The notes under the pieces were generated by a model. It worked only from the letters and a program-made list of their open reading frames with translations, was not told the DNA's origin and did no database searches. The position numbers and the translations under genes are program-made. 6,014 nucleotides of DNA. It comes from Deltaproteobacteria bacterium. GTDB lineage: Bacteria; Desulfobacterota; Syntrophia; Syntrophales; UBA2210. Positions 1-4,592 of this stretch are shown here, one piece after another (the stretch's first letter is position 1; each line of letters starts with the position of its first letter). The DNA lies in contig JAFCZZ010000306.1 in assembly GCA_019314085.1 (NCBI GenBank), forward strand, positions 1 to 6,014, read 5' to 3'.

Positions 1-1
1 C

Positions 2-214
2 CTGACGATGTTCATCAGGGGCAAAGATGGCTCCATCCCGATACGGATGGGTGAACCGGTCACCGGCGCGAAGATTGCGGCCCTCCTCGACGGGGCGTCC
101 GCCGGATGCGGCATCCACATCGACCGTGGTAAAATCTTTCTTGCCTTGATGCCGGTTACCATTGTAGATTACAAGCCGATTTTGACTCAGAAGGGACACG
201 GCATAGGCGACTAA
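2..214 (+). CDS. Hypothetical protein, probably 5'-partial at the window edge
   Basis: The frame is open from the first bases of the window to a TAA at 212-214. An ATG lies at 8-10, but only seven bases precede it, so it cannot be told whether this is the true start or an internal Met of a longer protein. The visible 68-70 residues contain no signal peptide, membrane segment or motif that I recognise. The stop is 11 bases before the GTG of the bactofilin gene, and the bactofilin Shine-Dalgarno begins within this stop codon. The two genes are therefore very probably co-transcribed. Function is unknown. Partners of bactofilins are often cell-wall peptidases, but nothing here resembles an M23 peptidase. 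Confidence 0.55.
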   Translation: MTMFIRGKDGSIPIRMGEPVTGAKIAALLDGASAGCGIHIDRGKIFLALMPVTIVDYKPILTQKGHGIGD

Positions 215-225
215 GGAGAGCAGAT

Positions 226-609
226 GTGAAAGAAAAAGACGTTTCCATTATCAACAAGGGATGCAGACTCAACGGAACCCTGGATTTTAAGGGGTATCTC
301 ATTGTGGCAGGCACGGTAGAGGGTATGCTAATTGCCGAGACCGTCATTACGGAAGAAGGGAGTATTATCAAGGCAGACGTCACATCAGAAAATCTCACTA
401 TAGCCGGTACCTTTGAAGGTAACATCATTGTTACGGGGATATTGACCCTCCTCGGCACTTCGAACGTGCGGGCATCCATCCAGTGCGGCAATCTGGTGGT
501 AGAGAAAGGAGGCATTTTGAACACTTCGAACGTGCGGGCATCCATCCAGTGCGGCAATCTGGTGGTAGAGAAAGGAGGCATTTTGAACGGAAGGATCACT
601 CCCCCCTAA
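226..609 (+). CDS. Bactofilin family (DUF583) cytoskeletal protein with internal tandem duplication
   Basis: Bactofilins polymerise without nucleotides into filaments or patches, usually at the inner membrane, and scaffold cell-shape or envelope enzymes. The 127-residue product shows the family pattern: an N-terminal 'KGCRLNGTLDF' strand (residues 11-21), 'GTVEG' (29-33) and 'GTFEGN' (61-66) turns of a right-handed beta-helix, and the family-typical end 'LVVEKGGILNGR'. The start is GTG at 226, with AAGGAGAG at 213-220 five bases upstream. An ATG at 224-226 is out of frame and followed at once by TGA, so it is not the start. Residues 78-99 and 100-121 are identical 22-residue blocks, encoded by a perfect 66-bp tandem repeat. 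Without the second copy the protein would be 105 residues, an ordinary short bactofilin. It probably forms an operon with the upstream small ORF. Assignment to the family is firm; the specific cellular role is unknown. Confidence 0.9.
   Translation: MKEKDVSIINKGCRLNGTLDFKGYLIVAGTVEGMLIAETVITEEGSIIKADVTSENLTIAGTFEGNIIVTGILTLLGTSNVRASIQCGNLVVEKGGILNTSNVRASIQCGNLVVEKGGILNGRITPP
457..588 (+). repeat. Perfect 66-bp tandem duplication inside the bactofilin gene
   Basis: Bases 457-522 and 523-588 are identical at all 66 positions. The unit is a multiple of three and keeps the reading frame, so it repeats 22 residues (TSNVRAS...KGGILN). Identity extends only one base leftwards, and the base after each copy differs. 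The complete lack of synonymous differences implies a very recent duplication, or an assembly artefact. Confidence 0.97.
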
Positions 610-726
610 ATCTAATCCCCGCCTTCAACGAAGATACCCACTGAAAACCTCATATGTGGCGCGCGATCCCTGGTATCATGTGGTTTCACCTACTGTGGCC
701 AAGGACACGCGTCGGTGCACATCTTT
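610..726. other. Convergent intergenic region between bactofilin and endonuclease V
   Basis: These 117 bases separate the stop of the bactofilin (+) from the stop of endonuclease V (-). I looked for an intrinsic terminator serving either gene and found no convincing stem followed by a T-tract on either strand. Open frames crossing the region continue antisense into the endonuclease V gene and look like shadows. Confidence 0.5.
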
Positions 727-1413
727 TTAATGACTCTGCCTCAACCGGATCTCTCCCGCAGCCAGATGCGCCCTCCGTGTCGGTTCGGGCAATCGATATC
801 CCCTGCAACTCGACAGGGTTACCTCTACAGCCTTTTCTAACCCTATCTTGTGCCCCTGTGACACGAAGAGAGGTTTTACGTTCCTCTTTGTTCTCACAAC
901 GGCGCCCATCATTTCACCCTTATGGACAAGGGGGGAATGATCGCCCGGTTCATCTCCCGGTTCATCATATGATCCGATCAGCCTCGTCTTTCCGCACCCT
1001 ATGGACGGCGTATCGAGAAACAGGCCCATATGGGATGCAAGACCGATCCCTCTCGGATGGGCGATCCCCTGGCCGTCGAAGATGATGATGTCGGGTGAGA
1101 AGGTCAGCCTCCGGAAGGCCTCCAGGAGCACGGGGCCCTCCCTGAAGGTAAGCAACCCCGGGATATAGGGAAAGTCGACTGTCCCGCTGGATGATGCCTG
1201 CTCGATGACCTTCATGGTCGGGAAATCAAGAACCACAACGGCCGCAAAAAAGGTGCTGCTGCCCTTTGAGTATGAGATATCGGCGCCGGCGATTGTTGTT
1301 ATTTTGCTGGGGATGTTCTCATTGTAGAGGATAAGCCGTGTCCGGAGATCATTCTGTATCTTTCTGGCTCTGTCATAACCGATGTTCCAACCATGCAGGT
1401 GTTCTATCTTCAT
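727..1413 (-). CDS. nfi: Endonuclease V (deoxyinosine 3'-endonuclease)
   Basis: This Mg2+-dependent repair nuclease nicks DNA at the second phosphodiester bond 3' of deoxyinosine, starting repair of deaminated adenine. The 228-residue length is normal for the family. Family motifs appear in order: 'GADISY' with metal-binding Asp45, 'PYIPG' with the lesion-wedge Tyr83, 'FREGP' with Glu92, 'FDGQGIAHPRG' with Asp113, 'GCGKTRLIG' near 141-149, 'SQGHKIGLEKAV', and C-terminal 'RLPEPTRRAH' with His216. All four acidic/His active-site positions known from Thermotoga endonuclease V have a counterpart, so the enzyme is predicted active. The ATG at 1411-1413 lies 17 bases after the ribF stop, with only a weak Shine-Dalgarno (around GAG). 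Expression is therefore likely to be by read-through from ribF. No other start fits better. Confidence 0.96.
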   Translation of the reverse strand: MKIEHLHGWNIGYDRARKIQNDLRTRLILYNENIPSKITTIAGADISYSKGSSTFFAAVVVLDFPTMKVIEQASSSGTVDFPYIPGLLTFREGPVLLEAFRRLTFSPDIIIFDGQGIAHPRGIGLASHMGLFLDTPSIGCGKTRLIGSYDEPGDEPGDHSPLVHKGEMMGAVVRTKRNVKPLFVSQGHKIGLEKAVEVTLSSCRGYRLPEPTRRAHLAAGEIRLRQSH

Positions 1414-1430
1414 CTCGTGGTCGCTTCGAT

Positions 1431-2375
1431 CTATGGAGCCATGCCTGCCGCGTCGGATGCCAGGATTTTCCTGGCCTTTGCGATATCCCTTTTTATCTGC
1501 CGGATCAATTCCTGAGGATCATTGAATTTTCTCTCGTCACGCAGCCGGTCTATGAAGAGTATGGTGACATCTTTTCCATAGATATCACCCTCGAAATCAA
1601 GCAGATGAACCTCCGCCGAGGTCTCTTTGTTGCCGAACGTGGGATTGTTCCCTATATTGATAACCCCCTGGTGCCGATTGCCCTCAAGCCCGGCGATAAT
1701 GCCATAGACACCTGTCGCGGGGATGACCTTCTCTGATTTTATATTGGCGGTCGGATAGCCCATATCGGTTCCCCGTCGGTACCCCTTAACGACGATACCA
1801 CTCACGCTATAGGGCCTTCCCAGCATCTCAGATGCCAGCCTGACGTTTCCGGCAAGTATTGAAAGGCGTATATTGGTGCTGCTGGCAATCATCCCGTCTG
1901 TCTTCACGACGCCGATTTCCTCCACCTGAAAGCCGAATCTCCTGCCGGATGTCTTTAGAAATTCTGCGTTTCCACCTTTCCCTTTGCCGAATGCGTAGTC
2001 ATATCCAACAAGTAGTTTGCTGAGACGCAGCCTCTTCCACAGGATATTTTCCACAAATTCCCCGGCGGTTACCTCAGCAAACTCGGTGGAGAAGGTGATC
2101 AGAATAACCGTATCCACGCCGCATGATTCGATGAGATCCAGCTTTTCCTGCAGGGGGGTCAGCAGAAAGAAGGGTCTCCGCTCCGGGTGCATGACCTTTT
2201 GGGGATGGGGATCAAAGGTAATAACCACTGATTCTTTATGTGCCTCTTCAGCTTCCCGAACGATTTTATTGAAGATTTCCCTGTGTCCCAGGTGCACGCC
2301 GTCGAAGTTGCCTATCGTAACGATGGCGCCTGTCAGATCTTCGGGAACGTTGTGATCATCTCTTATAATTTTCAT
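1431..2375 (-). CDS. ribF: Bifunctional riboflavin kinase / FAD synthetase
   Basis: RibF converts riboflavin to FMN with ATP, then adenylates FMN to FAD, in the cytoplasm. The 314-residue protein has both modules. The N-terminal FAD synthetase (about 15-165) shows 'GNFDGVHLGH' (22-31, the HxGH nucleotidyltransferase motif), 'FDPHP' (54-58), 'GYDYAFGKGKGGN' (124-136) and 'SSTNIR' (165-170). The C-terminal flavokinase (about 186-305) shows 'GYPTANI' (206-212), 'NIGNNPTFG' (240-248) and 'EVHLLDF' with the likely catalytic Glu255. The start ATG at 2373-2375 has a poor Shine-Dalgarno (GGATGCGG region), but the first conserved motif follows at the usual distance. It is the first gene of a unit with nfi and diverges from tRNA-Leu. 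The 5' region is too short for, and does not resemble, an FMN riboswitch. Confidence 0.97.
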   Translation of the reverse strand: MKIIRDDHNVPEDLTGAIVTIGNFDGVHLGHREIFNKIVREAEEAHKESVVITFDPHPQKVMHPERRPFFLLTPLQEKLDLIESCGVDTVILITFSTEFAEVTAGEFVENILWKRLRLSKLLVGYDYAFGKGKGGNAEFLKTSGRRFGFQVEEIGVVKTDGMIASSTNIRLSILAGNVRLASEMLGRPYSVSGIVVKGYRRGTDMGYPTANIKSEKVIPATGVYGIIAGLEGNRHQGVINIGNNPTFGNKETSAEVHLLDFEGDIYGKDVTILFIDRLRDERKFNDPQELIRQIKRDIAKARKILASDAAGMAP

Positions 2376-2423
2376 GCCGCATCCAATTATTTGTTTGGGG
2401 CAGTCGCCCTGTTCTGGACAAGC

Positions 2424-2451
2424 ACCATAGCACGTATTGCGTTATTTTCAA
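2424..2451 (-). promoter_or_regulatory. Predicted sigma70-type promoter for ribF-nfi
   Basis: On the minus strand TTGAAA (2446-2451) is followed after 16 bases by TATGGT (2424-2429). The -35 matches five of six consensus bases and the -10 four of six. Transcription would start near 2416, giving a leader of about 40 bases before the ribF ATG. It is back to back with the tRNA promoter: the two -35 boxes are 12 bases apart. Confidence 0.5.
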
Positions 2452-2463
2452 GGGTAATTTATC

Positions 2464-2492
2464 TTGACAATACAAGGGTGCATCAGTATAAG
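2464..2492 (+). promoter_or_regulatory. Predicted strong sigma70 promoter of tRNA-Leu
   Basis: A perfect -35 box TTGACA (2464-2469) and a near-consensus -10 box TATAAG (2487-2492) are separated by the optimal 17 bases. The expected start near 2499 lies about a dozen bases before the mature tRNA 5' end at 2511, leaving a short leader for RNase P to remove. Confidence 0.85.
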
Positions 2493-2510
2493 CGTTCCAT
2501 AGTTTTGCGT

Positions 2511-2597
2511 GCCGAAGTGGCGGAATTGGTAGACGCGCTAGGTTCAGGGTCTAGTGGGCTTATGCCTGTCCGAGTTCAAGTCTCGGCTTCGGCACCA
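2511..2597 (+). tRNA. tRNA-Leu, anticodon CAG
   Basis: The 87-base gene folds as a class II tRNA. The acceptor stem is GCCGAAG (2511-2517) with CTTCGGC (2587-2593), then discriminator A and an encoded CCA (2595-2597). The D-loop contains GAATTGGTAGAC. The anticodon stem CTAGG/TCTAG encloses the loop TTCAGGG, with CAG at 2545-2547. A long variable arm (GGC-TTAT-GCC) follows, then T-arm CCGAG-TTCAAGT-CTCGG. The long variable arm and sequence closely match leucine tRNAs; it reads CUG codons. It has its own promoter and terminator and appears monocistronic. Its 3' half may have served as an integration site, given the recombinase remnant downstream. Confidence 0.97.
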
Positions 2598-2609
2598 TAT
2601 GCATAAAGG

Positions 2610-2646
2610 AAGGCGTAATCTCAAAAGGTTGCGCCTTTTCGTTTTT
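2610..2646 (+). terminator. Intrinsic terminator of tRNA-Leu
   Basis: AAGGCGTAA (2610-2618) pairs with TTGCGCCTT (2629-2637) in a nine-pair stem with one G-T pair and a 10-base loop. It is followed by a T-rich run (TTCGTTTTT) ending at 2646. It begins 12 bases after the tRNA CCA end and fits a Rho-independent terminator. Confidence 0.8.
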
Positions 2647-2760
2647 GGCAGGGTGCGTATAGGGTGCGGATTGGATCACATCTAAACAGTTTATCCACTG
2701 TCATTTGAATAGATGTATGTCCTAGCTGCTCTTTGACGTACACAGGGCAAAGAGATCGGG
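2631..2760 (-). pseudogene. Remnant of a tyrosine recombinase (phage/island integrase), C-terminal scrap
   Basis: Reading the minus strand from about 2748 to 2688 gives 'PVYVKEQLGHTSIQMTVDKL'. This is a near-perfect match to the segment of phage-type tyrosine recombinases that holds the conserved LGH box and ends in TVDTYGHL, where the Tyr is the DNA-linking nucleophile. Here TVD is followed directly by K-L, consistent with a 9-base in-frame loss of the catalytic Tyr region. No upstream RHT box, catalytic domain or DNA-binding domain can be found in any frame, and the flanking codons on both sides do not resemble an integrase. The remnant lies about 90 bases beyond tRNA-Leu and points towards it, the usual arrangement for an element integrated at a tRNA 3' end. 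It is certainly non-functional. The outer limits given are approximate. Confidence 0.75.
2650..2671 (+). repeat. Two tandem 11-bp repeats next to the tRNA terminator
   Basis: AGGGTGCGTAT (2650-2660) and AGGGTGCGGAT (2661-2671) agree at 10 of 11 positions and sit head to tail, one helical turn apart. Short direct repeats beside a tRNA 3' end and an integrase gene commonly are recombinase arm sites. That role is inferred here only from the position next to the recombinase remnant. Confidence 0.5.
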
Positions 2761-2878
2761 ATATTCTGAGGAAGAAAGGGCACGCCTGCTGAGGGGGAAT
2801 ATTCAAAAGAATGGATATGCTTCCGAAGTAATACCGAAGTCATACAGGGATCTGATGCAACGGTATGAGAAAAGGTGA
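2726..2878 (+). pseudogene. Possible 3' fragment of an unknown gene
   Basis: A frame open from just after a TAG (2723-2725) to a TGA (2876-2878) encodes 50 residues. It has no usable start codon; the only ATG is nine codons before the stop. From about 2747 the translation (KRSGYSEEERARLL... to ...SYRDLMQRYEKR) has the charged, helix-forming composition of a real protein C-terminus. The part before 2747 overlaps the recombinase remnant on the other strand and is probably not coding. I do not recognise the family. It may be the end of a cargo gene left when a mobile element was deleted, joined to the integrase scrap near 2745-2750. It could also be chance. Confidence 0.35.
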
Positions 2879-3080
2879 GTTCGGCTTTTGTGGTGTCTCT
2901 CCAATGATGTGCCTTTATGGGTGTACGGGCATTAAGCTTTCCCCCTCCGACTGAAGTGACTGTGTACTGATAGGGGGCAACCGTTTCCAAGGCAGTTTTT
3001 CGGTTGAAGGGCATTGAGGTTTCTGATAGGCGGTATATGGAAGCCCGGCATATCTTGATGGTATGCGGAGATGGAGGATC
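2879..3080. other. Intergenic region upstream of the DUF4124 gene
   Basis: About 200 bases separate the gene fragment from the DUF4124 start. Candidate -35 boxes (TTGAAG at 3004, TTGAGG at 3014) and a TATATG at 3034 exist, but none has correct spacing, so no promoter is called. A minus-strand frame that is open through the region shows no recognisable motif and runs antisense through the DUF4124 gene, so it is not annotated. Confidence 0.4.
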
Positions 3081-3566
3081 ATGCGTTATCTTCATATTGT
3101 CATCGGTATCACCTTTTTTATCACCCTGTCTGTTTCCCTTACCGGTGCGGGGGATGTCTATCTGTGGACGGACGATGAGGGCGTGACGCACATTACCGAT
3201 AACCCCCGCAGTCTCCCTCACGGGGGGGATATTGAAAGGATTCGCTACAGGCACAGGGGTGACGTGAATCGGCAACCTCTATCGGATAAAAAACGTGCTT
3301 TAAAGTCATCAGGGATGGGGACTGAAGAACAAGAAGCGGTCAATGGCCGGGATAAGGGGTTGTCTGAAGATCCGTACCGCAGGGAACGGGAACGAAAGCT
3401 CGAACGGGCGAGAGAAGAGTATGAACGCGCAAGGGAACTGGTAGAAAAGCGGCGGAGGCGCTATAGCCGTAAAAGCACCCGGCCCAACAGGGACCGATAC
3501 AGACACGCCCTGGATGAGCTTGCCGAAAAGAGGGATCAACTGCGGGAGCTGAAAAGACAGAAGTGA
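3081..3566 (+). CDS. Secreted DUF4124 domain protein with C-terminal coiled coil
   Basis: The 161-residue product starts with a signal peptide: Arg2, a hydrophobic stretch over residues 4-20, and a likely cleavage after 'TGA' (21-23). A DUF4124 domain follows at about 25-50; 'VYLWTDDEGVTHITDNP' (26-42) is its hallmark, the common form being Y-x-W-x-D-x-x-G-x-x-x-x-T/S-D. The C-terminal 65 residues are extremely rich in Arg, Glu and Lys and read as a long helix or coiled coil. The protein is predicted to be periplasmic. DUF4124 proteins have no established biochemical role; the domain is often an N-terminal module of envelope proteins. The ATG at 3081 was chosen because GGAGG (3073-3077) lies just before it, although the three-base gap is short. 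An in-frame ATG at 3063 has no Shine-Dalgarno and would add six residues to the signal peptide. It stands alone, convergent with the isochorismatase-family gene. Confidence 0.85.
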   Translation: MRYLHIVIGITFFITLSVSLTGAGDVYLWTDDEGVTHITDNPRSLPHGGDIERIRYRHRGDVNRQPLSDKKRALKSSGMGTEEQEAVNGRDKGLSEDPYRRERERKLERAREEYERARELVEKRRRRYSRKSTRPNRDRYRHALDELAEKRDQLRELKRQK

Positions 3567-3580
3567 CCCGCATCTGACAA

Positions 3581-3605
3581 GAAACGGTATATCGTTGTCC
3601 GTTTC
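3581..3605. terminator. Hairpin between convergent genes, possible bidirectional terminator
   Basis: GAAACGG (3581-3587) and CCGTTTC (3599-3605) form a seven-pair stem with an 11-base loop. It sits 14 bases after the DUF4124 stop and 15 bases beyond the isochorismatase-family stop. Its central position suggests shared termination. Neither strand has a proper T-tract after the stem, so the call is tentative. Confidence 0.35.
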
Positions 3606-3620
3606 ACTGCCGCGGGGAAG

Positions 3621-4160
3621 CTATTTGACCAGCCGAGAGATTTTCCTGAACCGGTCACCTCCGGCGATCTTAAGCAGTTCGAAGAGGGCCATCTCTGTGC
3701 TTGTGGGCTGTGCCCCTTCGTCCTTCATCCTCTCGATGCCAAGGGCCCGGTTTCCGGCCGTTCGTGATGAAATGCAGTCTGTTACTATGTGTACTTCATA
3801 TCCCATACGGATCAGGTCAACCGTCGTCTGGTAGACACAGACGTGGGATTCGATGCCGGCAACAAGGATCTGCCCCCGCTTCATGCCATCCAATTCTCTC
3901 ATGAACCGGTCCTCTCCGCAGCAGCTGAAGCTTGATTTGGAGATGGGGCTGACAGCCACCAGCAGAGGGGATATCTCCGGGACCGTAGCCCCCAGTTTTT
4001 CGGGGACCTGCTCCGTGACGATCAGCGGAATATTCAGGATTTCAGAGCCCTTGATGATCTTCTGAAGGTTTTCAAACAGGGCGTTCTTCCCGTGCATCAC
4101 CCGCGCGAGGCTCTCCTGTATATCAATTACGATCAGCAGGCTGTTCTCTATCGTAAGCAT
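3621..4160 (-). CDS. Isochorismatase-family cysteine hydrolase (YcaC/ISOC-like)
   Basis: The protein belongs to the isochorismatase-like alpha/beta hydrolase superfamily, which uses an Asp-Lys-Cys triad. With the start at 4160 the 179 residues show 'LIVIDIQES' with Asp13, 'ISKSSFSCC' with Lys75, and 'VAGIESHVCVYQT' with nucleophile Cys108, so all three catalytic residues are present. The motif wording (GIESHVCVYQT, DLIRMGYEVHIVTDC) matches the small YcaC/ISOC1-2-like branch rather than EntB-type isochorismatases or nicotinamidases. The natural substrate of this branch is mostly unknown. The ATG at 4160 is preferred because GGAAGG (4170-4175) lies nine bases upstream. An in-frame ATG at 4190 lacks a Shine-Dalgarno and would add ten basic residues not typical of the family. 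It is the last gene of a minus-strand row, 75 bases after the DUF493 gene. Confidence 0.93.
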   Translation of the reverse strand: MLTIENSLLIVIDIQESLARVMHGKNALFENLQKIIKGSEILNIPLIVTEQVPEKLGATVPEISPLLVAVSPISKSSFSCCGEDRFMRELDGMKRGQILVAGIESHVCVYQTTVDLIRMGYEVHIVTDCISSRTAGNRALGIERMKDEGAQPTSTEMALFELLKIAGGDRFRKISRLVK

Positions 4161-4235
4161 CTGTCCTTTCCTTCCTTTTCCATTTCTCATCGTATGTCAT
4201 ATTTCTTGGGGGAAACCCGCTCCGCGCATAAATCC

Positions 4236-4508
4236 CTATAAGACGATCTTGATCGCAGGGTGCCCACACAATCTATCATATATCCCCGTGCGGTGCCCTT
4301 CGTCGTCAACCAGCATTTCGAGATTCAGGCAGTGGTATTTTCCGGTCTTGCTGGTATTGGACGGTGTGATTGTACAGGCGCACCCCTCCACAATCTCCCC
4401 GATGGCCTTTTCCATTTCCCCCTTATCGGGTCCTATTATCTTATAGGCCCACCGGCAGGGGTATTCCAGGATGGGTTTTCGACCGTCTTTGTTGATTATT
4501 TTTTTTAT
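4236..4508 (-). CDS. DUF493 (YbeD-like) small protein with apparent ATA start codon
   Basis: This 90-residue protein resembles E. coli YbeD (DUF493), a small ferredoxin-fold, ACT-like domain of unknown function. Visible family features are 'LEYPCRWAYKIIG' (14-26, compare LEFP...YKVMG), a 'TPSNTSKTGKYHCLNLEM' segment (48-65, compare the KPSSKGNYHS strand), and the C-terminal 'IYDRLCGHPAIKIVL' (76-90). Length matches the family (E. coli 87). No ATG, GTG, TTG or CTG occurs between the preceding in-frame TGA (near 4595) and the first internal Met at residue 32. Instead, a perfect AAGGAGG (4515-4521) stands six bases before ATA (4506-4508), and the codons after it (Lys-Lys-Ile-Ile) look like a normal N-terminus. 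I therefore place the start at ATA. It could equally be a mutated ATG or a sequencing error. It lies 84 bases after the baeRF gene in the same direction. Confidence 0.85.
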   Translation of the reverse strand: MKKIINKDGRKPILEYPCRWAYKIIGPDKGEMEKAIGEIVEGCACTITPSNTSKTGKYHCLNLEMLVDDEGHRTGIYDRLCGHPAIKIVL

Positions 4509-4514
4509 GGTATT

Positions 4515-4521
4515 CCTCCTT
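4515..4521 (-). promoter_or_regulatory. Ribosome binding site that defines the ATA start of the DUF493 gene
   Basis: AAGGAGG on the minus strand is a full Shine-Dalgarno match, six bases from the ATA codon. No ATG, GTG or TTG in any frame lies at a suitable distance downstream of it. It is the main evidence that translation starts at 4508. Confidence 0.8.
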
Positions 4522-4592
4522 CGGAAATATGAATAAAGATTGCACTGTCCGATATTTGCCGGGATCCTGAATTCTCCGGTGAGGAGGTGCGA

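Noticed and set aside
156..599. Minus-strand frame with a repeated protein block opposite the bactofilin
   Set aside because: The repetition is only the mirror of the 66-bp duplication in the real plus-strand gene.
943..966. Two adjacent 12-base units in the endonuclease V gene giving EPGDEPGD
   Set aside because: They differ at one base, and the loop has the same length as I recall for other endonuclease V proteins, so this is probably not an insertion.
2376..2423. Possible FMN riboswitch upstream of ribF
   Set aside because: The leader of about 40 bases is far too short for an RFN element and shows none of its conserved stems.
2573..2597. tRNA-Leu 3' end as one half of an att direct repeat
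   Set aside because: No second copy of the tRNA 3' sequence was found elsewhere in the window, so an att pair cannot be shown here.
2691..3275. Long minus-strand open frame (194 codons) across the tRNA-downstream region
   Set aside because: It runs antisense to the clearly real DUF4124 gene and across the integrase remnant in another frame, and shows no recognisable motif or suitable Shine-Dalgarno.
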